A stretch of 64,000 bases of DNA. Origin: Siphonodentalium dalli. Its lineage: Eukaryota; Mollusca; Scaphopoda; Gadilida; Siphonodentaliidae. Under the pieces are notes generated by a model. That model searched no databases. It had not been told where the DNA came from and worked only from the letters and a program-made list of their open reading frames with translations. Positions within the stretch are counted from its first letter, which is position 1. The number at the start of each line of letters is the position of its first letter. The DNA is taken from contig CP136065.1 of NCBI GenBank assembly GCA_032622095.1, positions 39,807,503-39,871,502 on the forward strand, written 5' to 3'. A program made the translations under genes and the position numbers. This document shows, in pieces, positions 34,766 through 46,612 of the stretch.

Positions 34766-35068
34766 ATTAAATGCCACATTGGCACATTGTATTTTTTTCT
34801 CTATAAAAGTGTGCCCATTATTAGGATTTTAATACTTACATATTAGGCTACATTGTAAAACACTGGTATATGACATAAATAATACGGTATTTGACCGTCA
34901 GCATATTTGCCAGTAATAGCGCGTGATATAAACAGCACACCGTATTTCCTATACCTTATATGTAACGCAACACATAATGGAACAAACACGTGGTCTCGCA
35001 GACATTTCCATAAATAAAGATTCGACTTCATAATTCCACGAACTAAGGTTCCATTGTTTTATAGGAAA
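34766..35068. other. No gene recognised
   Basis: AT-rich linker between the GTAGTGGGTGT repeat and the Helitron-like arm. Confidence 0.4.
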
Positions 35069-38021
35069 CTATAGCAGGGTTACCCGGCGTTGCCCAGGTT
35101 AAAGTGATGTGAAACCCTCTGTGGATATCTGGTGGGAATAGAGAATTCTCTTGCTCTCAAAGTGTTACACGTATTCTCATAAATTGTATATCCAAATGGC
35201 ATCACAAAACCTGATTCTTACACATGGAATATAAGTAGTGGCTCACCTTGTCAGGTCGGAGCGATTATCATTTTGTTTATCGCATTTAATCCGTCCCACC
35301 AATAAAGAAGTATTTATTTGTTTACAACTGCGTATACTTCAGACGTTATAGCATGAAACATGAACATCATAACCACATTAGTTCGAAAAAATAAAAGACG
35401 ACAATTGTGTTTTACATAGAGATGTATCAATCAATCAATCTAGTTTATCATATCTTCATGAAGATACAGATGTTTTAAAGATATTTCCAGGTGCTCCTCT
35501 GTTCTGGTGCTATATACTGGCTAATTGTTTTCAGTTTAAAAGAATTGATGTTATGCCAGTATAGCAGCTACATGTGCCCGACACAGCGAGATTTTGAGTT
35601 GTTTATGTTAGGCGATGAGTCTGTTCTAAACAATGAAAGAAATCCTCTGTATCGGACAGATATACCCTTGTCAGATGTCAATATTGGAGGATCCTGAAAA
35701 GTCATGTGCTACGGACTGCATTTTCCTTTATCTCAGAAGTAACCATATTTGACTGCACAATGTGACCACTATTTTTGAACAGGCCTGCTCTACATTTCCT
35801 ATTGTAACTTTTTTTGTGGGAACTATATTGAATGGGACAGACTCAATCGTGTTTTAATATATACATGAGCCATTCTATATGCAATCCTCTGACGATTCAA
35901 GGTCCCTCAGTTTGAATGAATATATATATCTCTTAAATAGATTGATATAAATAATACTTTTAATGCTTTCTTCTATGTATCTGTGTTGCTAGATCATTAT
36001 AGGAATGCCCTGATTTCCATCCCCATATAAATATGACAGTTCAGAAGATATAATTGTTCAAGTGACTTAATTCGGTCACCAAAACTTTGTCGAGATTGTG
36101 AAATTGGAATGCCAAAAATTCCTTAGAACGACATGGAGATGGCCTGGGAGATGACTATATATAACTTTGTTGGATATCGGCGAATTGAACAATCTTATAA
36201 ATGCTAGTGAATCCCCTCTCGCCACCCATGACCCAAACGACCCCAAATGTGATTTAATTCATCATATCATTAGAGAAGAATGTGCATGAATTTGGTGGAA
36301 TCAGTGTAAAATATATTTGTATCAACTTTGGTGCAACTCCCCTCATGCATGACTTAAACCGCGCCACTTTTGTCACATTTAAACCACGTCTATTAGACTC
36401 ATGCATGCATTATATAATGGAGATGATTATATATACGTTTGTTGGTAATCGGCAACTAAACAAATTCTTCTCATAGTTATTACCCCCCCCCATCTCTCAC
36501 CCAAACGGCACCAATTTCGCGTCTTTAAATCACACGTTTATATTCCTCGTATCACGGAGAAGAAGAATATATCAATTTGGTAGAAATTTGTGCTAAAAAT
36601 AGCCCCTCCCCTGACACCAACAACGTCACTTTAGAAAATTTTAACCCGCACCATTATCTTACTCGTAAAAAGTTACCCCTGTTAGACCGCCTTGGTGCCA
36701 TCTCGATTGTGCCCTTAAAGTTATATATAGAACACAGACAAGATATTCGCAAATATTTGGATTCATTGCATCATTTGAGAAGAACGTGTATGAGTTTGAT
36801 GGTAATTGGCACTAAACATATTTTTTATAAGTTTTTGGTGACCCTCCCGTCCCTATTTCGGACGCAAGCGGCGCCACTTTTGACATCATTAAACCACAAA
36901 CTTAGACTCATTATAGAGATGAATATATATAAAATTTATGAAAATTTGCGAGTATACAAATTCGTATCAAATTTAGGGCCACCATTGCATATCTCTCACC
37001 CAAAAGGCACAAATTTGGCGCATTTAAACCACACGATTAGAATATTCGTATCACGGAGAAGAATATGTATCGAGCAGGTGGAAATCGGCACTAAACATAT
37101 TGTTTATCAATGTTTGTGTTCCTCTCACCCTCTAGGCACCCCTGACTCGAATGGCCCCACTTTTGACATCTTTAAACCACACAATTAGACTCCTCATATC
37201 ATAGAGATTATTATTTGTAAATTTGGTGCTAATCCCCGACTAAACAAATTTTTATCAAATTGAGTGCCCACCCACCCCATCTCTCTCTCATCGCAGCACC
37301 AATATGACGTCTTTAAAACCACATGATTAGATTCCTCATATCATGCATAAAAATGTGTATCAATTTGGTGGAAATTGGCGCTAAAAATAGTGTGTATCAA
37401 TTTTGGTGCCCCTCTCCCTTTCAGTGCACCCCTGACTCGAATGACGCCACTTTTGACAGCTTTAAGCCACGCCATTAGACACCTCATACTATGGGGATGA
37501 ATTTTTATAAGTTTCGTGGCAATCGGAGACAAAACCAATTCTTATCAGATTTAGTACCCACCCCCCCAAATCTCTCATCCCAACGACCCCAATTTTGCGT
37601 CTTTAAATCACACAATAAGATTCCTTGTATCATGGAGAAGATCTCAGAAGATTGTGCATCAATTTGGTGGAATTCGGCGCTAAAATTATTTTGATCAATT
37701 TCGGTACCCCTCTCCCCTTCCGGGCATCCCTGACGCGAACTGCGCGACTTTTGACATATTTAAACCGCACCATTAGATTCTTCATATTATGTGGATGATT
37801 ATATATAAGTTTGGTGGCAATCAGCGACAAATGTTTATCTGCCTTCCCCCTTTTCTGCCCCTGACAACAACGGCGTCACTTTAGAAAATTCTAACCCTCG
37901 CCATTATCTTTGTCGTAAAAAGTTACCCCTATTAGACCCCTTTTGTTCCATCTAGGTGGCCCCCTGTGAATATCTATAGAACACAGACAGACATACAGAC
38001 ATTTGCATCTATAAATATAGA
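35069..38021 (-). mobile_element. Helitron-like element, left arm of an 11-kb inverted repeat
   Basis: On the minus strand the element ends, at low coordinates, with the hairpin CCTGGGCAACGCCGGG followed by TAACCCTGCTAT, a CTRR-like terminus with a small change. It starts with TCTATATTTATAG and a TGTCTG run near 38021. TC start, 3' hairpin and CTAG-type end are Helitron hallmarks. Between about 36240 and 37860 lie tandem core repeats of about 145/290 bp (tggtggaaat.ggcgctaaa; tttggtggcaatcggcgac). No Rep/helicase is seen, so it is non-autonomous. The frame 36577-37188 (203 codons) is only core repeats. Confidence 0.72.
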
Positions 38022-38271
38022 CAAGGCTTGGTCGAATTCCTAATTGATCGACAATAAAGTTACACAAGTATGGAATTGTACATTGGTCAAACTAAGGTCA
38101 CACATCACTAAAAGCTCACTAAATAAAATATGACAATTATTCAGGTTGGTAATTCTAGGTATTCGGTCATTGTTGAATGCTGCTTGATTCATTAAATATT
38201 CAAATATTCTATCACTCTGAGGCAAACCTGCAGTGCAGTCAATCAGACATGTAACAGTAGTAAGTGGGCCT
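38022..38271. other. No gene recognised
   Basis: Short linker between the Helitron-like arm and the tandem duplication. The minus-strand frame here has no family signature. Confidence 0.4.
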
Positions 38272-38731
38272 ACACACATACGCTAAACGATGGGGCATGC
38301 ATTATAGCAGTCAGAGGGCGATTTAAATCAATATAAAAACTACTCACAAGATAGCAATTTAATTCCTGTGTGTATATCTATAAGAGTTAAATGAAAACAC
38401 ATATGTAAGTGGTATGCATTACTGAACGACCAATTGGCCACAGATATACAAACAGCATCTATATTCTAAATACAATAATTTCAAGTGAGCTTTTCCAATT
38501 ACACACATACGCTAAACGATGGGGCATGCATTATAGCAATCAGAGGGCGATTTAAATCAATATAAAAACTACTCACAAGATAGCAATTTAATTCATGTGT
38601 GTATATCTATAAGAGTTAAATGAAAACACATATGTAATTGGTATGCATGACTGAACGACCAATTGGCCACAGACATACAAACAGCATCTATATTATAAAA
38701 TACAATAATTTCAAGTGAGCTTTTTCAATTA
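38272..38731. repeat. 230-bp tandem duplication, two units
   Basis: 'acacacatacgctaaacgat' starts both units (38272 and 38501). The units differ by only a handful of bases, so the duplication is recent. Confidence 0.95.
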
Positions 38732-38744
38732 CGAGTAACACTAA

Positions 38745-39372
38745 CTTCGACAAATCTATTTTATACAAGTCGGGCCTCTCATGTTAAGACAAAGGAACAA
38801 AGCTAACGCAGTTATCACTCACATTTATGTAAAAGTAAAACATTTGAATTGGCATACTTGTTTTGGCATGATATTGTGAAAACAATTGCAAAATATGTGG
38901 TGTTTTAGGGGATAAATTCCATTTTGTTTTAGAATGTGACGTAATTAAAGACATCAGAGAGAAATACATCCCACAATATTATTGGAAATATCCCGTTAGA
39001 GAGAAATTCCACGATTTACTCACTATATGTAACGTGGCAATACTAAAACGACTTTGCATATTTCTCAAACTTGCATTCAAACGGATAAAATATCTCACAC
39101 GAAGGAAGCAGTGGAGCTGGAGGTACAGAACATAATGGAAAGAGCTAATATTTCCGTTATGTTGTGTAAATCCCGTTTAATTGTTAAAAATGAAAATACT
39201 ACTGCACTGAAATTATTCATCGAATTTTATACCCAGTGCCACTTAGCCAGTTCGGTAAAATTAATCTTTGTATATATGTATATATATTGTTGACTAATGT
39301 ATGTTATATTCATATTATGTACCTTGTCATATACCATGTGTTATTGGTGGAACAATAAATAAATCAATCAAT
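38745..39372 (+). mobile_element. 5'-truncated LINE copy (C-terminus, 3' UTR and AATCAATC tail)
   Basis: It contains the C-terminal CCHC segment of a non-LTR retrotransposon ORF2, then an A/T-rich 3' UTR, and ends in AATAAATAAATCAATCAATC at about 39372. LINE insertions are usually truncated at the 5' end and keep the 3' end, as here. The subclass (CR1/L2-like) is suggested only by the C-terminal style. Confidence 0.65.
38871..39129 (+). pseudogene. LINE ORF2 C-terminal zinc-knuckle fragment
   Basis: The frame reads NNCKICGVLGDKFHFVLEC, a C-x2-C-x7-H-x4-C knuckle. It continues with DIREKYIPQYYWKYP and FHDLLTICNVAILKRLCIF before a stop at about 39127-39129. This order (knuckle, then a Y-x-P-x-Y-Y block, then a hydrophobic tail) is typical of the end of LINE ORF2 proteins, where it binds nucleic acid. 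There is no in-frame RT domain upstream; the preceding 100 bp has stops in this phase. It is dead. Confidence 0.7.
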
Positions 39373-39689
39373 CCAGTCACAGGCGTGATATTGTCCAGTC
39401 ACATTACATGTGCACTTCGTGTATTGATGCATACTAGTCGGTGCACATCACATTCGCATACGTGTATCACCTCAACACTGTTTTGTGTTGTTGTTTTGTT
39501 TGAACATATTTATTGTGACCCACATATACATGGACTATTTTTCATAACACAGAATATATGGATAATGTTGTGGGTGCACAGGCGATCGGGGCACAGGTTA
39601 CCACACATAGAGAGGCTCCTCTCCCCTGTCGTTCAGCTGCTGATGAATTTAAATTGATGGTATTGCAGGAATGACATTTGATGAGAGTT

Positions 39690-40030
39690 TTGTTTTGTTA
39701 TTGGTATGAGGGACGGTGTCGCATACGATCGGCCAGATACATGTATACATAGGGGAACCGTCTCCCAATCACAACATGCAGGTTGTAGTTGTGGCTATGG
39801 TAGTGGGCGGAGCCCCACATCGATGGGAATAATAATTACTAAAATCGGTCTGTGGATATGATGAATGATTGTACTGTCTCGAATAATCGCCTATTCAAGG
39901 TATCGATATTTCATCTAGTCGTGTCCATATGCGGTTTATTGCATCTGTATAGAATGGGCATTCGAAAAAAAATGGCCTGCGTCTTCACATTGGTTACCAC
40001 AAGAGCAACACGGTCTTGAGAATATTAATT
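39690..40030 (-). mobile_element. 5'-truncated LINE copy on the minus strand
   Basis: The minus strand carries a C-terminal knuckle region (39846-40021) followed by a 3' UTR containing 'ggggaaccgtctccc' and 'gcatacgatcggccagatac' (plus-strand motifs inverted). Its 5' side abuts the plus-strand LINE at 40038, which may have inserted into or next to it. Confidence 0.55.
39846..40021 (-). pseudogene. LINE ORF2 C-terminal fragment with frameshifts
   Basis: The minus-strand translation shows CCSCGNQCEDAGHFF, a C-x-C/H knuckle. A run of eight T then breaks the frame; the next phase continues as ECPFYTDAINRIWTRL. A second shift is followed by NRRLFETVQSFIISTDRF and a stop. Three phases joined in the expected order point to a decayed retrotransposon C-terminus of a family different from the 38871 fragment. 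Confidence 0.65.
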
Positions 40031-40037
40031 TATATGT

Positions 40038-41112
40038 TTGAATTTATCGAAGTTCAGATCACTGCAGTTCTTGCTATACATAAATGACTTTCACGATTAT
40101 ATGAAACACAGTACTCTAAGACTATTTGCTGATGACAGCATCATATACCGTTCTATCAAAAATCACAATGATGCAGCTAAACTACAAAATGACTTAAATG
40201 CAGCTAGTCAATGGGAGAAAGACTGGCTCATGTCCTTTCACCCAGATAAGTGTAATCTCCTCAGCATCTCTAGGCAAAAATCTCCTATAACTGCTACATA
40301 CTCTCTCAAAGGCCACACACTTAAAGCAGTCAAATCTGTAAAATACCTCGGACTTACTATCCAAAATAACTTACATTGGGATCAGCATATTGATCAGATA
40401 ACATCAAATGGCAATAGAGCACTTGGATTTTTAAAGAGAAACCTTAAGGTAGCATCTATAGATATCAAGAATAGAGCATATCAAGCACTCGTTAGGCCCA
40501 AACTTGAATATAGCGCTACAATATGGGACCCACATCACAAAGGACAAATAGACAAATTAGAAAAAGTACAACGCCGCTCAGCCAGATATGTCTCAAACAG
40601 ATTTCATAACATCAGTTCAGTCACCGAGATGCTTGACAACCTTCACTGGCAAAGCCTACAAGAGAGACGACTTAAATCCAGACTCATAATGCTTTACAAA
40701 ATTAATAACAATCTTGTCTTTTCTGATTCAAATAATGTACTCATCCCAAAATCCAAAACCACACGATCCTCTGTTAACAAAGCAAATTTCATCCAGATAG
40801 GCACAACATCAGACAATTACAAATACTCTTTTTAACCCCGAACTGTCACTCAATGGAATAATTTAACACAAGACTCTGTATCTTCTGAGGATGTAGGGGG
40901 CTTCAAGTCGACGCTATCGCACGATGTCTTGAAACCTCTTATCCTCCTAGACCACACCAACAAGTAAGCAACTGAGATTGTACATAGTTTTAACTGTTTT
41001 TAATACGAAAACTACCCTTTTATTAATAGTATAAAAATACCCCAAAAAAAATTCCACTCAACGGCTAATAATGGTCAGCAAATGACCGACGGCTGTAACC
41101 AGAAGAAGAAGT
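40038..41112 (+). mobile_element. 5'-truncated non-LTR retrotransposon with (AAG)n tail
   Basis: The copy begins inside the reverse-transcriptase domain (about 40060), runs through its C-terminus to a stop at about 40968 and ends with a 3' UTR. The 3' UTR has the hairpin-like 'ggctaataatggtcagcaaatgaccgacggctg' (41060-41093) and the short tail AGAAGAAGAAG. It is inserted in the centre of the 11-kb inverted repeat. Confidence 0.85.
40060..40968 (+). pseudogene. Non-LTR retrotransposon reverse transcriptase, C-terminal half, broken
   Basis: Reverse transcriptases of this type copy LINE RNA at the nicked target. Visible motifs: FLLYINDF just before the catalytic FADDS box (codons at 40125-40139); KSVKYLGLTIQNNLHWDQHI (RT motif D/thumb region); LVRPKLEYSATIWDPH; KLEKVQRRSARYV; and a C-terminal YSF...PRTVTQWNNL block. 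The frame is interrupted by TAA at 40833-40835, exactly between YSF and PRTVTQWNNL, and reopens in the same phase to end at about 40968. The first codon of the open frame (40038) is TTG, not ATG, and no endonuclease or RT fingers are present. This is a dead 5'-truncated copy, jockey/CR1-like in style. Confidence 0.9.
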
Positions 41113-41119
41113 TTCTGAG

Positions 41120-41460
41120 TGTTGTTGTTACTAGTCGGTGAATAGTCCATGAGTATTTCACGACACTATCATTGCGACAGTTCAACAATGTTGTTGTTGT
41201 TGTTACTAGTCGGTGAATAGTTCATATGCATATCAGTACACTATCAGTTCGTTGCAGACAGTTCAATAGAAACATCCGCCAGTTCAACAATATTGTTGTT
41301 GTTACTAGTCGGTGAATCGTCCATATCCATATCAGCACACTATCAGTTCGTTCCAGACAGGTCGATAGAAAGATCTGCCAGTCCAACAATGTTGTTGTTA
41401 CTAATCGGTGTATAGTCCATGTGTAAATCAATGCACTATCCGGGCGTCGCAGACAGTTCG
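41120..41460. repeat. 115-bp tandem repeat, about three units
   Basis: Units with GTTGTTGTTACTAGTCGG, 'tgaat.gtccat', 'cactatcagttcgttgcaga' and 'cagttcaacaat' start at about 41120, 41200, 41290 and 41390, with the first and last decayed. The repeat starts 8 bp after the LINE tail. Confidence 0.8.
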
Positions 41461-42261
41461 ATATAAACAGTCAAAACAATAACACTGACAGACATCGTAA
41501 CTTGTTGTTGTGTTCCGTTATTGATATTGTCCTGTAGTTACTATTGGTTGACATCAAAGCTCTTGTGAATTATTCTGGTGTGTTTATCCTAATGTGTAAG
41601 TATCTTTCTTTTGGCTTGAAACAGTCACAGACACGCTGTCAACACAGTCACACGAATCAAGCCTCAACACTGCCTAACTGCCGCTGCGCTGACTGTGCGA
41701 ATAGAACCCCAGTGCCCCATTCATTACGATGGAAATATCAATGATTATATACAGCCATCGGCAATTCAATCGGTGTTCGAAGATGAATGTATCGTGTCCG
41801 GTTTAAATAAAAACCGAACGCTGTCAGTTTCGACATTTTCCAGCACCGCAGAAGAAGATTTTGATAAAACCTTTGCCACTATTTTGTGAAAATAAATGTG
41901 ATATTTTCCAATTGATAGTGCTATAAGTCGTATGGAGAAAGAACCATAAACTAAATATGGAAGACCGTATAGCTAATTACTGGATGACACACAAAAGCAG
42001 AACGCAGAATGACGCAACCGGAATGAAGTTTGCGCTTCATGAACACAAGCATAACTTGCACAAGTAATAGAATAGGTAGATATCCGCGGATCATATTCTT
42101 AACTGTTATATCCATTCTTTCACTAACGTGACCATATATACAGGAACACTCGCCACATGGCTGGATTTTATTGGTCAACGTTTTCCAAATCCGGAATCTC
42201 TAGCAGATTTAATTACACTGTGATGTAAAATTACGACAATTTGATGTATATATATATAATA
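41461..42261. other. No gene recognised
   Basis: Two overlapping small frames near 41544-41889 and one at 41951-42178. None shows a domain. Confidence 0.4.
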
Positions 42262-42744
42262 CTAGAAGGTGACCCGACTTCGTCCGGGCTTTGACCTTAA
42301 ATTGTCCATTTTGAAGGTCAAGGTTAAGTGGGGTCACGATTTGACCAGTCCAAAAACACTGCCCGGACAAAAGTACCCGAAAAACGTGCCCGTCGAAATC
42401 CATCCGGTTTTACCCGATTTGACCTTGAATTGATCATTTTGAAGGTCAAGGTCTGGTCGGGGTCACGATTGGACCCGTCCAAAACAATCAGTGGACAAAA
42501 GTAACCCCACGTATCAAATTTCGTCGAAATCCCATCAAAATTGGCGATTTGACCTTGAAGTTACCCGATTTCAAGGTCAAGGTCACGTCGCACGGGCAAA
42601 TGAATGTGCTTATGAGACTCGCCATAAGAAAGTACATCCACATACCAAGTGTCATCGAAATCGGCTCGGCCGTTTTCGAGTTCATCGCGAACACACAGAC
42701 ACACAGACAGACACACAGACAGATCTTCCAAAATATATAATAGA
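42262..42744 (-). mobile_element. Non-autonomous Helitron, unit 1 of a head-to-tail row
   Basis: On the minus strand it starts TCTATTATATATTTTGGAAG with a TGTCTG tract and ends with hairpin CCCGGACGAAGTCGGG, then TCACCTTCTAG, followed by T. TC...CTAG with insertion between A and T and a GC-rich hairpin about 7 bp from the end are Helitron features. The interior carries repeated 'gaaggtcaaggtc' and 'tttgaccttgaa' motifs. Confidence 0.78.
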
Positions 42745-43069
42745 CTAGCCGATGAGCCCGACGTTGTCCGGGCTATTCAAAAAACCAAATTTCGATAGCT
42801 CCACCCGTTTCCGAGATCTGGTCTGCGCATGCGCGAAGCTGGCGTCGCACGGGCTCGGCGACCCAAATACAATTTGTACCCGGCGCAAGATACATTCACA
42901 TAGCAAATTTCAAGTCGATAGCTCCACTCGTTTCCGAGATCTCGTCTGCGCATGCGCTGCACGGGCGTCGCACGGGCTCGCCAATACGACAAGGACCACC
43001 GCCTGGTTAAACTACACACACGTACCAAGTTTCGTCCCGATCGGTCGAGAATCGTAGATTTGTATAAAG

Positions 43070-43107
<38 letters not shown>

Positions 43108-43130
43108 TTGTTTCAAAAATATATAAGAGA
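42745..43130 (-). mobile_element. Non-autonomous Helitron, unit 2
   Basis: On the minus strand it starts TCTCTTATATATTTTTGAAAC plus TGTCTG repeats, and ends with hairpin GCCCGGACAACGTCGGGC, then TCATCGGCTAG. It directly abuts unit 1: its CTAG end is followed immediately by the TCTATT start of unit 1. The interior differs from unit 1 (twice 'ccactcgtttccgagatct'-like, 'ctgcgcatgcgc', 'gtcgcacgggctcg'). Confidence 0.78.
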
Positions 43131-43672
43131 CTAGAAGGTGACCCGACTTCGTCCGGGCTTTGACCTTGAATTGTCCATTTTGAAGGTCAAGGTCAAGTGG
43201 GGTCACGATTTGACCAGTCCAAAAACACTGCCCGGACAAAAGTACCCGACAAACGGGCCCGTCGAAATCCATACGGTTTTACCCGATTTGACCTTGAATT
43301 GATCATTTTGAAGGTCAAGGTCAGGATCACGATTTGACCTATCCAAAACACTCAGTGGACAAAAGTAACCCTATGTATAAAATTTCGTCGAAATCTCATC
43401 AAAATTGGCCATTTGACCTTGAATTGACCCGATTTCAATGTTCAGGTCACGTCACATGGACAAATGAATATGCTTATGAGACTCCCCATACGAAGGTACC
43501 CCCACATACCAAGTTTCATCGAAATCCCATGATATTCGGGCGTTTGACCTTGAAATGACCCGATTTCAAGGTCAAGGTCACGTCGCACGGGCAAATTAAT
43601 AGGCCTATGCCACTCCCCGACCGAAGGTACCCCACGTACCAAGTTTCATCGAATTCCCGTGATATTCGGGCA
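43131..43672 (-). mobile_element. Non-autonomous Helitron, unit 3, 5' end replaced
   Basis: The 3' end is the same as in unit 1 (hairpin CCCGGACGAAGTCGGG, then CACCTTCTAG). The interior repeats the 'tttgaccttgaattgac' and 'aaggtcaaggtcacg' motifs several times. At about 43672 the sequence changes, within 'gggcagaaaagggggagg', into the core repeats of the large right arm. No TC start or TGTCTG tract is present. Confidence 0.7.
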
Positions 43673-46332
43673 GAAAAGGGGGAGGGGCAGAAAAAAAATT
43701 TGTCGCCGATTGCCACCAAACTTATATATAATCATCCCCATAATATGAGGAATCTAATGTCGTGGTTTAATTATGGAAAAAGTCACGCCGTTCGCGTCAG
43801 GGGTGCCCGGAAGGGGGGGGCAGATTTTTTCTCTCTCGCCGATTGCCACGAAACTTACATATAATCATCACCATGGTATGAAGAATCCAACGGTGTGGTT
43901 TAAATATGTCAAATATGGCGTCGTTTGAGTCAGGGGTGAACGGAAGGGGAGAGGGGCACCAAAATTGATAAAACTAATTTTAGCGCCAATTTCCACCAAA
44001 TTGATATATATTCTTCTTCATGATACAAGGAATCTAATTGTGCGATTTAACAACGCCAAACTGTTGTTTTTGGATGAGAGATTGTGAGGGGTGGGCACTA
44101 AATTTGATAATAAGTCGCCGATTGCCACCACACTTATACAAAATCATCCCCACGGTATCAGGAGTCTAATGTTGTGGCTTTTATCTGTCAAATGTGGCCG
44201 CATTCGAGTCAGGGTTGCATTGAAAGGGACAGGGGCACCAAATTAAATGATGCACATTTGTTTTAGCGCCAATTTCCACCAAAATTGATACACGTTCTTA
44301 TCCATGATACGAGGAATCTAATCGTGATTTAAAGACGCCATAGTGGTGCTGTTTGGGTGAGAGATGGAGAGGGGAGGGATTGGCACCAAATTTGATAAAA
44401 AAATTGTTTAGTCGCCGATTATTACCAAACTTATAAACAATCTTCTCCATGATATCAGAAGTGTAATCGTGTGGTTTAAGGATGTCACAAGTGGGGCCAT
44501 TCGAGTCAGTGGTGTATAGAGATGAGAGGGACACAAAAAATTATATCTATATGTTTAGTGCCGATTTCCACCAGATTGAAACATATTCTTCTCCGTGATA
44601 CGAGGAATCTTATCGTGTGGTTTAGATATACCAAATTGGTGCCCTATGGGTGAGAGATATGGGGACCTTAAATTTGATACGAATTTGTATACTCGCCAAT
44701 TTTCACCAATTTCATATATATGCATCTCTAATCTCTAATGAGTCTTAGTGTGTGCAGCTTGAGTCCGAAATAGGGACGGGGGGGGTCACCAAAACTGATA
44801 CAAAATATTTTTAGTACCAATTACCATCAAATTCAGACACGTTCTTCTCAAATGATACAAGAAATAAAATCGTGCTGTCTGTCTGTCTTTTTGTCTGTCT
44901 GTGTGCGTTCTATATATAACTTCACGCGGTACAATCGAGATGGCACCAAGGCGTTCTCAGAGTGGTAACTTTTTACAAGGAAGATAATGGTGCGGGTTAA
45001 AATTTTCTAAAATGACGCTGTTGGTGGGAGGGGAAATTAAAAAAATATGGTGAAATAGTTTTGTCGCTGATTTCCACCAAACGAATACATAATCACCTTC
45101 GCAATATGGTATTGTTCGAGTCAGCGTTGCATCAACAATTGATTTAATAAACCAAATTCCACCAAATTCATACACGTTTTTCTCTAATGATATACCATGA
45201 ATTAAATCACATTTGGTGTCGTTTGCGTCACGGATGGCGAGCGGATATGCACTATCATTGATAAGATTGCTATTCGCCGATATCCACATATAAGTTATAT
45301 ACAGTCACCAGGCCATCTCCATATCATTTTAAGTAGTTGGGCGTTCACATTTCACAACCCCGACATATGGTGACCCACATAAGTCACTTGAACAATTATA
45401 TCTTCTTAACAGTCATATTTATATGGGAATGGCAATCAAGGCATTCACACAATGAGCTAGCAAAAAGAGATAACTAGAAGAAGCATTAAACGTATATTTA
45501 TCATTCTATTGAAGAGATACATATATTCGTGCAAACTGAGAGACCTCGAACCGTCAGAGGATTGCAAATATATAATAAAAAAATTAGTCTGTTCCATTCA
45601 ATACAGTTTCCACAAAAAAGTTACAATTTGTCAAGAGATATGGAAGGCCTGTTCAAAAATAGTGGTCACAGTGTGCAGTCAAATATAGTTTCTTCTGATA
45701 TACAAGAAAATGCAGTTAGTAGCACAAGACTTTTCAGGATCCTACCAATACTGACATCTGACAAGGGTTTTAGAACAGACTCATCGACTGACATTAACAA
45801 CTCAAAATCTCGCTCTGTGCCTGGCACATGTAGCTGATATATGTGCGCAGCAATATTTCGTTGAAACTAAGAATATTTAGCCAATATATAGCACCATGAA
45901 CAGAGGAGCACCTGGAAATTTCTTTGAAACATCTGTATCTTCATGGAGATATGATAGCCAGGTGTCCTCGAGATCTTAGTCCAACCAACTAGATTGATTG
46001 ATACATCTCAATACGCAAAACCCAATTATCATCTTTTATCGAACTAATGTGTTTATGATGTTCATGTATCATATTATAACGTCTAATGTATACGCAGTTG
46101 TAAATAAATAAATACTTCATTATTGGTGGAACGGATTAATCGCGATAAACAATGACAATTGGCAAGGTGAGCCACTACTTATATTCCATGACTGTAATAA
46201 TCATGTTTTGTGATGCTATTTGAATATACAATTTATGAGAAAACGTATAACACTTTAAGCAAGAGCATTCTCTATTCCCAACATATATCCACAGCATACA
46301 TTAACCTGGGCAACGCCGGGTAACCCTGCTAG
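43673..46332 (+). mobile_element. Helitron-like element, right arm of the 11-kb inverted repeat
   Basis: Inverted counterpart of 35069-37860. It has core repeats of about 290 bp (ttagcgccaatttccaccaa; gtcgccgattgccaccaaac), then a region matching 35480-35850 inverted (for example 'gcctgttcaaaaatagtggt' at 45646), and ends in CCTGGGCAACGCCGGG, TAACCCTG, CTAG at 46332, followed by T. The intact CTAG|T supports a Helitron 3' end on the plus strand. The frame 45529-45837 is part of this arm and is not conserved as a frame in the other arm. Confidence 0.72.
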
Positions 46333-46612
46333 TTAATGAATAAGACTGCTCAGTGAAACTGTGAAATGAGATACTTTAGTTGGGGGATAAATGGATATAT
46401 TACATAACTATTCCACTATTGGTATTAACATTTCTCCAGCTTCATGCCAGTACTAATATATGTCATGGCATTGATCAGGAAAGCATAACATGTGGCAATT
46501 ATAGCGTTAACAGTCCAGACACAAGTATCACTTGGGTAGTTTTACTATAGTTTACTACATAAAACTAATGTAATCACCAACTAATTTATGCGGATTGTCG
46601 TAATTATAAGCA
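46333..46612. other. No gene recognised
   Basis: Short AT-rich linker. Confidence 0.4.

Noticed and set aside
36577-37188. 203-codon plus-strand frame in the Helitron-like arm
   Set aside because: It runs through tandem core repeats on the strand opposite to the element. The corresponding part of the other arm does not preserve the frame.
40038-40061. Start of the reverse-transcriptase frame as a real start codon
   Set aside because: The first codon is TTG and the RT fingers and endonuclease are missing. The element is 5'-truncated and the first residues belong to flanking DNA.
42745-42790. Hammerhead-ribozyme core (GATGAG followed by a GC-rich hairpin)
   Set aside because: The required CTGA and GAAA core bases are not both present. 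The hairpin plus CTAG|T is explained by a Helitron 3' end.
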